Assembly (NCBI GenBank): GCA_964608325.1
Contig: CAZSMX010000013.1
Location: 1-20,911, forward strand
DNA from: CAZRVH01 sp964608325
GTDB taxonomy: Bacteria; Patescibacteriota; Gracilibacteria; Peribacterales; Peribacteraceae
DNA: 20,911 nt
Reading direction: 5' to 3'
The notes beneath the pieces were generated by a model that made no database searches, was not told the DNA's origin, and saw only the letters and a program-made list of their open reading frames with translations. Positions 1-6,571 of the stretch are shown piece after piece; within the stretch, counting starts at the first letter, position 1, and every line of letters starts with the position of its first letter. Position numbers and translations under genes: made by a program.

Positions 1-1325
1 TGGATGATGCGCCTCTTCGTAGTGGGTCCGGGCACATCGTATCCTGCTTCGCTCCAGACCGCGTACTTTCCCGGCTTCGCGAAGTGAACTTCCAATTCTC
101 CGCCGCCAGTCAGGAACGTGATTCCAGCCCTGCGCGCCATCGTTTCCTCTGCGGCGGTGCGGAAGCGTCCGGAACCGACCATATACGTGATCTGGTTCAT
201 TCCACGGATACCAGACACTTCGTCCGGAACCATAATCTTCATGGAAAGACCTGAGCCACCTCTTCCATCGCCCACATCTCCTAATATTCCGGGAAGCATG
301 AACCTTTCGACCCGGAGCGATTTTGATAACTGCTTCATTTTTTCATTCACCGCCTTCTGGATCGCTTCATTGCGTTGCTCGGGCGTGCGGTCTTCCACCG
401 CCCATTGCGCGTCCGCCCTTGCCAATTCGACATATTCGGCCTTTCTCTTTTCAATTTCTGCAGGCGAATTGCGCATCTCTCCAGCTACCTTGTATTTGCT
501 GTTCCAATTCGGATTGTAATTTGGATCGGATTGTACATCCCCTTTCGCGAGACCATTGTAATACTGCATGAGTTCGTACTCACGCGTCCTCTGGCTCGCG
601 GGCGGAACATAGTCGCCATTCATACCCCTGCGCATCCAAAACGTTTTCATCTGCTCTTCCTTTTTCTTTGCGGCAACCCTGGCATCGTTCTCCTCATTCA
701 AGCGCACCGTATCGGCGCGCATTTGCTGCGGAGTAGACTCAACTCCTTGGAATTGCCACTGGCCATCCTTCACGACAAAAAGAAGAAGTCCCTTATCTTT
801 ATCGTACCGCTTGCGCACCGTCCCTTCTTCGAAGCGATCGCTTACGTTTGTGAAATTCTGATCGACGCGGACGTATCCCGCCTGATCGATGTGATACTTC
901 GGAAGATACTCGACAAGGCCCTGCAGGTTCCTGGTACTTCCTAGTTTGTTAATCTTATTCTGAAGTTTGGGATCTTTGTAAATGGAATCCTTTTTAATCG
1001 ACTGCGGCAAATTCGCCTTCGGATCAGGGGCATTAGCCAATACATCCCTGTTCTTCATGAGTCCATCGAGGATTTGCTTCTGCAGTTCGGGAGGCAAGCC
1101 CTTGATCTGTTCCATAAGTTTATCTGCCACCTCCTTCTTCAGCTCCGCCTTGTTCGGCACCACCTGCTTTTCTGGCTGCTGTCGGCTCTGATCTCGCAGG
1201 TTCGCATCAATAGGACGTCTGCTTCGAAAGAATGCGCTATTCTGCTCGTTTTGCTCCGGCGCCATGCGGAGTATGCGCTTTTCGTAGAAGAACGAGCCTT
1301 TCTTGGAATGGCAAAAACACATCAT
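1..1325 (-). CDS. Hypothetical protein, C-terminus cut by window edge
   Basis: An open reading frame on the minus strand runs without a stop off the left edge; 441 residues are visible. I do not recognise a family. The protein is rich in Lys, Gln, Glu and Arg. Residues 21-80 look disordered and Gln-rich, and a helical stretch with EEQMK- and EIEKRKAEY-like charged runs follows. The visible C-terminal part turns glycine-rich and more beta-like (TGGGELEVHFAKPGKYAVW). No signal peptide or membrane span is visible. The first ATG (1325) overlaps the TGA of the upstream gene as ATGA, suggesting translational coupling. A second in-frame ATG at 1265 (MAPEQNEQ) is a reasonable alternative, because the first 20 residues (MMCFCHSKKG...) look unlike the rest. 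No Shine-Dalgarno site is seen at either start. The reading frame is secure; the function is unknown. Confidence 0.72.
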   Translation of the reverse strand, partial: MMCFCHSKKGSFFYEKRILRMAPEQNEQNSAFFRSRRPIDANLRDQSRQQPEKQVVPNKAELKKEVADKLMEQIKGLPPELQKQILDGLMKNRDVLANAPDPKANLPQSIKKDSIYKDPKLQNKINKLGSTRNLQGLVEYLPKYHIDQAGYVRVDQNFTNVSDRFEEGTVRKRYDKDKGLLLFVVKDGQWQFQGVESTPQQMRADTVRLNEENDARVAAKKKEEQMKTFWMRRGMNGDYVPPASQRTREYELMQYYNGLAKGDVQSDPNYNPNWNSKYKVAGEMRNSPAEIEKRKAEYVELARADAQWAVEDRTPEQRNEAIQKAVNEKMKQLSKSLRVERFMLPGILGDVGDGRGGSGLSMKIMVPDEVSGIRGMNQITYMVGSGRFRTAAEETMARRAGITFLTGGGELEVHFAKPGKYAVWSEAGYDVPGPTTKRRII

Positions 1326-1675
1326 GCGATTGCATCGGAATTACCAAGTTTTTTGGAAGCATTCGCAATATCGGCACGGCGACTTTCTGCTTCGGCTTCG
1401 CGGACAACCGCGGAAATATCCTCTTTCAGCGATCGGGCATCCTCCGTCAAAACCCAATCAAGCTCGGAGAGACAATCGTCATACAGCAACAATGCAAGTT
1501 CGTACTGTTTCTCACGCATCTTTTTGTGTTCGGCCGTTTCGCCTGCATACTTCTTTGCGAGTCCTGGTATATTGCCAAGCATCAAATCAGGTTCTATCTG
1601 CCCCATGAGCGTATCATAGAGCCATTCAGGAGAGAGATACGGGTGCACTGTGGCGGTTTGTGTGTGATTCGACAT
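1322..1675 (-). CDS. Hypothetical helical protein, 117 aa
   Basis: This encodes 117 residues, acidic and mainly helical, with no membrane span and no motif I recognise. The N-terminus (MSNHTQTATVHPYLSPEWL) is followed by helices rich in Glu, Lys and Leu, and the end is Ala/Lys-rich (ANASKKLGNSDAIA). The gene is first in a two-gene unit: its TGA overlaps the ATG of the next gene (ATGA), so the two products are probably made together and may act together (inference). A strong promoter, TTGAGA-N17-TATAAT with an extended TGc, ends 8 bases before the ATG. AAGGAG lies between the -10 box and the ATG, but a transcript starting about 7 bases after the -10 box would lose most of it, so the start may be leaderless. 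Function unknown. Confidence 0.75.
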   Translation of the reverse strand: MSNHTQTATVHPYLSPEWLYDTLMGQIEPDLMLGNIPGLAKKYAGETAEHKKMREKQYELALLLYDDCLSELDWVLTEDARSLKEDISAVVREAEAESRRADIANASKKLGNSDAIA

Positions 1676-1683
1676 TTCTCCTT

Positions 1684-1712
1684 ATTATAGCAAAAAATGC
1701 CTTTTTTCTCAA
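1684..1712 (-). promoter_or_regulatory. Promoter for the 117-aa gene
   Basis: On the minus strand, -35 TTGAGA (1712-1707), a 17-base spacer, and an extended -10 TGcTATAAT (hexamer 1689-1684). The ATG is at 1675, so the transcript would begin about 2 bases upstream of the start codon. Confidence 0.75.
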
Positions 1713-1731
1713 TGCCAGGGTTCCTTTAATA

Positions 1732-2025
1732 TCACCTGTTTACGGCACCTTTGACCTGATTAATCCCCTGCTGGAGCTTGGTTATACCACTCCCGACGGC
1801 ATCGATCCTCTGCTGAACGTCATTCACCGTATCGATCACGGGCTTCGCGACGTTCTCCGCTGCCTTTTTCACGTCGGAAATTTTGCCGCTTGCCGTTTCC
1901 ACGGCATCGTTCACAAGGTCCGTGACGGACGACTGGGCGGAAGTACACGCACTCAAAAACGCGGCACCCGCCGTCGCGATCGCGACCAACGCCGATCTCT
2001 TACAGAAGCTTCGGCTGGTTGTCAT
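1732..2025 (-). CDS. Small putative lipoprotein, 97 aa
   Basis: The 97-residue product starts with a positively charged segment (MTTSRSFCKRS), a hydrophobic Ala-rich core, and the lipobox LSAC near residues 24-27. It therefore looks like an exported protein whose Cys27 would be lipidated and anchored to the membrane. The mature part (about 70 residues) is an amphipathic helix rich in Val, Asp, Lys and Gln (VNDAVETASGKISDVKKAAENV), similar in style to small YtxH/apolipoprotein-like or Lpp-like coiled proteins, though no specific family is recognised. It overlaps the 3' end of the zinc-ribbon gene by 26 bases. AGGTGAG lies 5 bases before the ATG inside the upstream gene and decides the start, which suggests coupled translation. 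No terminator is visible before the next promoter at 1712. Confidence 0.72.
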   Translation of the reverse strand: MTTSRSFCKRSALVAIATAGAAFLSACTSAQSSVTDLVNDAVETASGKISDVKKAAENVAKPVIDTVNDVQQRIDAVGSGITKLQQGINQVKGAVNR

Positions 2026-2368
2026 TGTTGCTCACCTGGAACAGCTGATCGAAGGAGCCGCCCGCCTTTTCCAAGGTGACGCGCAGGTCCTCGATTTCGT
2101 TTTCCTTCTGGCAAAGCGTGGAGGATGCATTGAGGATGCTCGCCTTCTCGTCCTTCTCCACTTTCAAATTCTTGATACCCGCGAGGGACGCATGCAACAC
2201 GATATATGCGTCGCACATGTCGCAACGCACCTGGAGCAGCATGAAGTCCTCGTTCGTCAGGCGAATCGACGCGAAATCGACCGGCACTTTTTCGCCGCAC
2301 TGGGGACATCGCATCTGTTGCTTGATGCGCTGAAGAATCTGATGAAGAGTGTGGGGATCAAACTCCAT
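2000..2368 (-). CDS. Zinc-ribbon protein with coiled-coil tail, 122 aa
   Basis: The 122-residue product has a helical N-terminus (MEFDPHTLHQILQRIKQQ), then two CxxC knuckles, CPQC at about residues 20-23 and CDMC about 30 residues later, forming a four-cysteine zinc ribbon. A predicted coiled coil follows (KENEIEDLRVTLEKAG). The family is not recognised; the ribbon could bind nucleic acid or protein, and no enzyme motif is seen. An in-frame ATG exists upstream at 2404, but the promoter (TTGTCC-N17-TACAAT) lies between that ATG and the one at 2368. The -10 box ends 7 bases before the latter, so 2368 is chosen as a leaderless start. The gene overlaps the lipoprotein gene by 26 bases and is first in a two-gene operon. 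Confidence 0.75.
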   Translation of the reverse strand: MEFDPHTLHQILQRIKQQMRCPQCGEKVPVDFASIRLTNEDFMLLQVRCDMCDAYIVLHASLAGIKNLKVEKDEKASILNASSTLCQKENEIEDLRVTLEKAGGSFDQLFQVSNNDNQPKLL

Positions 2369-2375
2369 GTCTGCT

Positions 2376-2404
2376 ATTGTAGCACTTCCAGCAGCCCCGG
2401 ACAA
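2376..2404 (-). promoter_or_regulatory. Promoter of the zinc-ribbon operon, leaderless type
   Basis: Minus strand: -35 TTGTCC (2404-2399), spacer of 17, extended -10 TGcTACAAT (hexamer 2381-2376). The ATG follows after exactly 7 bases, so the transcript should begin at or next to the A of ATG. The same TTGTCC -35 appears at 20692. Confidence 0.75.
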
Positions 2405-2470
2405 ACGCTTTTCTGCATTTCCCAGGGAAAAACGTTAGACTGGAGCCGCCCCCTAGCCCCCCGTACAGAC

Positions 2471-2962
2471 ATGTTTTCTTACCATGGCAAAATCGCGCTC
2501 GTGACGCTCGCTTTTCTCACCATCGCGGGGATCTACCTGTTTTCCCCGTCGACTGGCACGCCGGATGCGGGAACGGTCATCGACATCGGCATCGAACATA
2601 GCAAGACCCTGACAGTCGCCCTATCCCTGACCGAAGGCACCGAGCGGTCGCTGATCGACATGGACCTGACTTCGGACGAGACGTCGTACGTCACCGTGCC
2701 CCGCGGATGGAAGCGCATGGAAGCAAGGAGGGCCCCGCTGTCGGCCGTAGCCGGAAGGGATGCGGATGCGAACATGCGCACCTGGACGCTGCCCGCGAAC
2801 GCGGGGATTTCCTTCTCGACCGATGACCCGTTCAAGACGCTGAAGCTCCACAATCCCTCCGGCGTTCCGGTGAAGATCCAACTGACGCGGGTGAACCTGG
2901 CGAAGCAGACGTCGTCGTACGACGTGTTCCTCCTGAAGGACGGATCGCTGAAACTTCCGTAA
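2471..2962 (+). CDS. Membrane-anchored exported hypothetical protein, 163 aa
   Basis: The 163-residue protein has one N-terminal hydrophobic segment (residues 7-23, KIALVTLAFLTIAGIYLF) that serves as an uncleaved anchor or signal peptide. A beta-rich extracytoplasmic domain of about 135 residues follows, ending in LKDGSLKLP. No lipobox and no recognised family. The region before the ATG is antisense to the end of the upstream divergent gene, so coding does not extend further left. No Shine-Dalgarno site is seen; a possible -10 (TAGACT, 2436-2441) has no good -35. FNR-like gene 2986 starts 23 bases downstream with its own promoter inside the end of this gene. The function is unknown; an envelope role is inferred only from the anchor. 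Confidence 0.75.
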   Translation: MFSYHGKIALVTLAFLTIAGIYLFSPSTGTPDAGTVIDIGIEHSKTLTVALSLTEGTERSLIDMDLTSDETSYVTVPRGWKRMEARRAPLSAVAGRDADANMRTWTLPANAGISFSTDDPFKTLKLHNPSGVPVKIQLTRVNLAKQTSSYDVFLLKDGSLKLP

Positions 2963-2977
2963 TTTTTCCTGTAGAAT
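2948..2977 (+). promoter_or_regulatory. Possible promoter of the reductase gene
   Basis: CTGAAA (2948-2953), spacer 18, TAGAAT (2972-2977); the ATG at 2986 follows after 8 bases. The -35 lies in the last codons of the upstream gene. The fit is moderate; it is included because spacing to the ATG matches the leaderless pattern seen elsewhere in the window. Confidence 0.5.
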
Positions 2978-2985
2978 CCAACCCC

Positions 2986-3702
2986 ATGGCCATCCCCGTC
3001 CATCACATCACTTGCACCCGGAAAGAAGAGATCGCGCGCGACGTGTACGACATCCGCTTCTCGAAACCCGATGGCTTCGCGTTCAAGCCGGGACAGTTCG
3101 TGCTGTTCGACGTGCCGCTGGTAGAGAACGCGGAAGATATCCAGACGCGCGCCTTTTCCTTGGCCAGCACTCCGTCTGAATCCGAATTAATCGTCGTCGC
3201 GAAGATGAAAGAAGGCGGACGCGCAAGCAGATGGATCGAAGAAATCCTGGAGGTGGGAACGCCCGTCGCCATGAAAGGCCCCTTCGGGAATTTCAAACTC
3301 GATACGCAGACCGACAAGGACTATCTCTTCGTCGCCACGAGCACGGGGGTCGGCCCATTCCGTCCGATGATTTTGGAAGCGTTGGAGCGCGGCGACACGC
3401 GGCGGATGGACCTGATCTTCGGCGTGCGCAGCGAGGAGGATCTGTTCTGGCAGGAGGAGTTCGAAGCGATGTCCAAGAAGTACGAAAACTTCTTCCTGCA
3501 TATCGCGCTCAGCGGACCGAGCGACGCCTGGACGGGACACAAGGGCCGCGTGCAGACGCTCATGCCCCACGTCGCAAAAAACTTTTTCGATAAGAATATC
3601 TACGTCTGCGGCAGCCCGGACATGACGAAAGACCTGAAAAAGATGTGCCTGGAGGATTGGGGTGTCCAGAAACAAGATCTGCACGTGGAAGGCTATATCT
3701 GA
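2986..3702 (+). CDS. Ferredoxin-NAD(P) reductase family flavoprotein
   Basis: A 238-residue oxidoreductase of the ferredoxin-NADP+ reductase superfamily, expected to pass electrons between a pyridine nucleotide and a one-electron carrier in the cytoplasm. Residues 1-105 form the FAD barrel: KPGQFVLFDVP (34-44) and RAFSLAS (55-61), the RxxS flavin-binding motif, with GPFGNF (98-103) near its end. Residues 110-238 form the nucleotide-binding half: TSTGVGPFRPM (118-128) is the pyrophosphate loop and CGSP (208-211) the conserved Cys-Gly motif beside the flavin. The C-terminus EGYI stops just after the strand that normally carries the aromatic/Glu end. No iron-sulfur domain is fused. The electron partner cannot be named from the neighbours. 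No Shine-Dalgarno site; a -10-like TAGAAT ends 8 bases before the ATG. The stop is followed by an AT-rich spacer with no clear terminator. Confidence 0.88.
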   Translation: MAIPVHHITCTRKEEIARDVYDIRFSKPDGFAFKPGQFVLFDVPLVENAEDIQTRAFSLASTPSESELIVVAKMKEGGRASRWIEEILEVGTPVAMKGPFGNFKLDTQTDKDYLFVATSTGVGPFRPMILEALERGDTRRMDLIFGVRSEEDLFWQEEFEAMSKKYENFFLHIALSGPSDAWTGHKGRVQTLMPHVAKNFFDKNIYVCGSPDMTKDLKKMCLEDWGVQKQDLHVEGYI

Positions 3703-3736
3703 TCGATTGTTATATCTATTGGCTTATTCTCGAATA

Positions 3737-3765
3737 TTGACATTATTACCATAATAGTGTAATTT
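3737..3765 (+). promoter_or_regulatory. Consensus promoter upstream of the Pro-rich membrane protein
   Basis: Perfect -35 TTGACA (3737-3742), 17-base spacer, -10 TAATTT (3760-3765) in an AT-rich stretch. It predicts a leader of about 120 bases before the ATG at 3895, holding the hairpin at 3796-3848. Confidence 0.7.
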
Positions 3766-3795
3766 AACATATAAAGATCCTTCACAACAACGCGT

Positions 3796-3848
3796 ATTCC
3801 TGCGGATCCAGCATTGGATATTTCTATCCAGTGTTGCGACGCAGGAAT
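3796..3848 (+). promoter_or_regulatory. Two-stem hairpin in the 5' leader
   Basis: A perfect 9-bp outer stem, ATTCCTGCG (3796-3804) with CGCAGGAAT (3840-3848), encloses an internal loop of 7 and 6 bases and a 9-bp inner stem, CATTGGATA (3812-3820) with TATCCAGTG (3825-3833, one G-U pair), capped by TTTC. It is not followed by a T-run, so it is not a terminator. It lies between a promoter and a Shine-Dalgarno site; I infer a leader element that stabilises or regulates the mRNA. Confidence 0.65.
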
Positions 3849-3894
3849 GTACATACGACACATCACTTGTTTCATCGTTATTAGGAGCCCAAAC

Positions 3895-4779
3895 ATGTCG
3901 AATCCCTCGAACCCCTCGAATCCCGGAGCAGGCCAGCCCACTCCCCAACCCGGAGCGGGTCAGCAGAAACCAGCGGCCAGTCCGGCTGCGAGCGGTACGC
4001 CGTCGCCGGCAAAACCGGCGGCAAGCGCACCGAAACAACCGCAAGCGACCGCGAAACCTCAAGGCGGATCGGCAAGCGCCACCGGCGCCCAACCTTCCAC
4101 CTCGGGCAACAGCGGCACTCCGCCCAAAACACCGAGCAAGATGTCGGCCATCGATCCCCGTAATTGGGATTGGAAGAAAGGCTGGGCGACGGCGCAGAAG
4201 AACGCGAAAGCGATTGGATCTGCACTCGGCGTCCTGATCACCCTTCTGATCGTCTGGATCTTTTGGGAACCCATCTCCGGATTGTTCGAAAACGAGGAAA
4301 TGCCCAAGCAGCCGCCGAGCATCGCCCAGATGCAAGCCGTGAATCCGACGGGCACTCAGCCCGCAGGAACGACGACGGCACAGCAGCAGCAGCAGCAAGC
4401 GACAGCAACCGCCGCCCAAACCCCTGGTGAGAAGGCAAAGAACATCGTCTTCATCGAACGGGGCGCGGACGGATCCAGCTGCGTCATCGCAACTTCCGAC
4501 GCCGAGAACCTAGGTATGAAGGCCCTAAGCAACGACGAACTGGTGATCAAAAACCAGGGAACGAGCCAGGTAAACGTCGCTTCGATCCAACGATTGGAAG
4601 CGACGGTGGCCCAACTCACTCACGTGGTTGCAAGCCAGCAGTCGCAGATCAATGGAAAGATGGACAATGCGAAGGGAGCGGATTTGTATTACCGCTTCCA
4701 TCGCCCCATCCAGCAACGGCAACAGTCGCAAACGCCTTCAACAGCGTACGGTAACTGCCAGCCCGTCTACGGCCCGTAA
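3895..4779 (+). CDS. Pro/Ala-rich single-span membrane protein, 294 aa
   Basis: Residues 1-85 are low-complexity, rich in Pro, Ala, Gly, Ser and Gln, opening with SNP repeats, and are probably disordered in the cytoplasm. A conserved-looking basic and Trp-rich patch (DPRNWDWKKGWATAQKNAK, 87-105) precedes one membrane span (about 107-130, ending WIFWEPISGLF). After a second linker with a run of six Gln (163-168) comes a small folded-looking domain (about 180-270) with a likely coiled coil (IQRLEATVAQLTHVVASQQ). The start at 3895 is set by TAGGAG 8 bases upstream; an in-frame ATG at 3814 lies inside the leader hairpin and is rejected. The family is not recognised. The SPFH-like gene follows after a terminator and its own promoter, so a shared envelope role is only suggested by proximity. 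Confidence 0.78.
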   Translation: MSNPSNPSNPGAGQPTPQPGAGQQKPAASPAASGTPSPAKPAASAPKQPQATAKPQGGSASATGAQPSTSGNSGTPPKTPSKMSAIDPRNWDWKKGWATAQKNAKAIGSALGVLITLLIVWIFWEPISGLFENEEMPKQPPSIAQMQAVNPTGTQPAGTTTAQQQQQQATATAAQTPGEKAKNIVFIERGADGSSCVIATSDAENLGMKALSNDELVIKNQGTSQVNVASIQRLEATVAQLTHVVASQQSQINGKMDNAKGADLYYRFHRPIQQRQQSQTPSTAYGNCQPVYGP

Positions 4780-4821
4780 CCGCCGTTTAGTTCCTATAGT
4801 GTCGCGTACATTCCTCACACG

Positions 4822-4847
4822 AGCCCCTCCCAAAAGGAGGGGCTTTT
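4822..4847 (+). terminator. Intrinsic terminator after the Pro-rich gene
   Basis: A 9-bp perfect stem, AGCCCCTCC (4822-4830) with GGAGGGGCT (4836-4844), loop CAAAA, followed by TTTT. It lies 42 bases after the stop codon. Confidence 0.85.
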
Positions 4848-4884
4848 CATTAAGAGAATTGCTTTTTTGATGGCGTTCGTATAT

Positions 4885-4912
4885 TTGACAAATATATATT
4901 TAATTATAAAAT
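4885..4912 (+). promoter_or_regulatory. Promoter of the SPFH-like gene
   Basis: Perfect -35 TTGACA (4885-4890), 16-base spacer made almost only of A and T, and -10 TAAAAT (4907-4912). The predicted start is near 4919, giving a leader of about 80 bases that opens with the hairpin at 4922-4939. Confidence 0.7.
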
Positions 4913-4921
4913 ATTAGTTAA

Positions 4922-4939
4922 TCAGCGGCAATCCGCTGA
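4922..4939 (+). promoter_or_regulatory. Hairpin at the 5' end of the SPFH-like mRNA
   Basis: A perfect 7-bp stem, TCAGCGG (4922-4928) with CCGCTGA (4933-4939), loop CAAT, beginning about 3 bases after the predicted transcription start. No T-run follows. A 5'-terminal stem of this kind usually protects mRNA from 5'-end-dependent decay (known principle; inferred here). Confidence 0.6.
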
Positions 4940-5001
4940 CCGGTCATTCAAAACATCGAATGGCATTACAGATATCCCATCTTTCCAATACGAGGTGAAA
5001 C

Positions 5002-6510
5002 ATGTCCCTTTGGAAACTGTTCGGCAGGCTTGGGTTTCCCCAAGTACTGATCGAATCCCTGCCCGAGCATTCGGTTCCGGCGGGCGAACGCGAGGAAGGC
5101 CAAAACGTAGTGGAACAAAAGAGTTACCTCTACCGCGGAAGCCTAATCCATACGATCGCCAGCGTGGTATTTCTGTTCGGGGTGTGTACCATCCTGTACC
5201 AGTTCGGCGCCATCGCCGTCTACGAACATATCCACTTGGGCGCATCGCTCGTCAGTGGATGGTTCTGGGAATCGGTGCTCAAGGGTTTGGCTATGGTCCT
5301 GTCGGCCTTGTTCTGGATGGCGATCTTCCATCCCTACGTGGACATGGACACGCTCGGCGTGTTGCAGTTCATCGGCACATCCTTCTACACGCGCTGCCGG
5401 CCGTTCCTCATTCCCTGGCGACGGGTCGCCCGGCTCATTTTGATTCCGGGAGGTCCGCAGTTCGAAAGCACGCCAGACGTCCAGACCGAAGAGTTCGCGG
5501 TTTTCAGCCAAGTCAAACAATTGAGGAGGGGAATCGAAGAGCTTGAAGAATACAGGGAACCGGATGACCCCGAAGATGCGCCGCCCAAAAAGCGGCAAAT
5601 CATCTATAGCGACCGTCAGTTTTTCAAACTCGACATCGTCTATAGGTTGGACATCTTCCGGCATCCGGAACGCGTGACGAAGAACTTCCTGCAATTCTTC
5701 GTGTACGACTTCGTGCACAACGAACACAAGTTCACGGCGATGAAACGGGACGTGCTTCGGCGCATCCTGGGCATCATCGCCGGCCGCACGGACGAAGTAC
5801 TGTCAAAGTTGTTCATGGAACAGATGATCCAGGACAACGGCGACGTTCTTCACACGTCCCAAAGCACGGATGAGCGCAGGAAGATTACCGCCGTCAACGC
5901 CATGGGCGTTGAAGACGTGAATCTTTTGTTATTCAAGCACCTCTCGAAGGTACTTGCGGATATCGGGGTGGAATTGATGCAGATCACCATCTCCGAAATC
6001 ATGGATACGCACGATAACGGATACATCGGCTTCCTGCGCAGGCGAGCGATCGCCAAACAGCAGGCCGAAACCGAGAAAACCGAAGCGAGGGCGCGTGCCG
6101 ACGCCCGCCAGATCGAAGCGGAGCAAGAACAGTTGGCACGCATCCGTGAAGCGGAAGTGCGCCTGCAGATCGCGCTGAAGGACGCCGAGACCGCTGCGGC
6201 GGAAGTCGACGTCGCGAAGCAGACTGCGTTGCGTGACGCGCAACCGCTGCTCTTGCTACTCAAACGGATGCAAACCGATAAGGGGCAGAAGGCGGCTCTC
6301 ATGGCCAACTTCACGCAACTTGTCGCGTCGAATCCGGACGTCATTAAGGCGCTCTTCACCGCCCTCGGGTACAATAACAATAACGTTATCGTTAAAGTTG
6401 GAGGCCTCGAACAGGTAGTGGAAAGATTCCGAACGTTAGCATCGTCGCTTCTTCCCAACGACGGCATACTTCCGCCTGCGGAAGCGACTCCTGTTTCTAC
6501 CACAACGTAA
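5002..6510 (+). CDS. SPFH/band-7-like membrane protein, 502 aa
   Basis: The protein has two membrane spans close to the N-terminus (about residues 48-72 and 90-112). A connecting region (PFLIPWRRVARLILIPGG) leads into an alpha/beta domain at about 190-345 that resembles the SPFH (stomatin/flotillin) fold: QFFKLDIVYRLDIF, then LRRILGIIAGRTDEVLSKLF, then LADIGVELMQITISEI. A long Ala/Glu/Arg coiled coil follows (about 350-410, AKQQAETEKTEARARADARQ), and then LLLLLKRM and a short tail. That order matches flotillin-type scaffolds, which oligomerise on membranes and organise microdomains. GAGGTGA 3 bases before ATG sets the start. The second span, the long insert (EELEEYREPDDPEDAPPKKR) and the C-terminal tail are unlike stomatin. 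Family assignment is by motif order only. A strong terminator ends the unit. Confidence 0.68.
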   Translation: MSLWKLFGRLGFPQVLIESLPEHSVPAGEREEGQNVVEQKSYLYRGSLIHTIASVVFLFGVCTILYQFGAIAVYEHIHLGASLVSGWFWESVLKGLAMVLSALFWMAIFHPYVDMDTLGVLQFIGTSFYTRCRPFLIPWRRVARLILIPGGPQFESTPDVQTEEFAVFSQVKQLRRGIEELEEYREPDDPEDAPPKKRQIIYSDRQFFKLDIVYRLDIFRHPERVTKNFLQFFVYDFVHNEHKFTAMKRDVLRRILGIIAGRTDEVLSKLFMEQMIQDNGDVLHTSQSTDERRKITAVNAMGVEDVNLLLFKHLSKVLADIGVELMQITISEIMDTHDNGYIGFLRRRAIAKQQAETEKTEARARADARQIEAEQEQLARIREAEVRLQIALKDAETAAAEVDVAKQTALRDAQPLLLLLKRMQTDKGQKAALMANFTQLVASNPDVIKALFTALGYNNNNVIVKVGGLEQVVERFRTLASSLLPNDGILPPAEATPVSTTT

Positions 6511-6537
6511 CCCAGCCATTCGATGTTTCGATAGGCG

Positions 6538-6571
6538 CCCTTCTTGGCCACAGTGCCAAGAAGGGTTTTTT
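6538..6571 (+). terminator. Intrinsic terminator after the SPFH-like gene
   Basis: A perfect 11-bp stem, CCCTTCTTGGC (6538-6548) with GCCAAGAAGGG (6555-6565), loop CACAGT, then six T. The T-run touches the stop codon of the convergent gene (6572-6570), so the two genes share the terminator region. Confidence 0.92.

Noticed and set aside
1883..2470. A long plus-strand open frame leading into the exported-protein gene
   Set aside because: It is antisense to the zinc-ribbon and lipoprotein genes, both of which have better features; the protein becomes natural only from MFSYHG at 2471.
3814..3894. An upstream in-frame ATG for the Pro-rich membrane protein
   Set aside because: It lies inside the leader hairpin and has no ribosome site; TAGGAG precedes the ATG at 3895.
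4381..4398. CAG repeat
   Set aside because: It is a six-codon Gln run within a Gln/Thr/Ala-rich linker of the coding sequence; too short to call a separate repeat.
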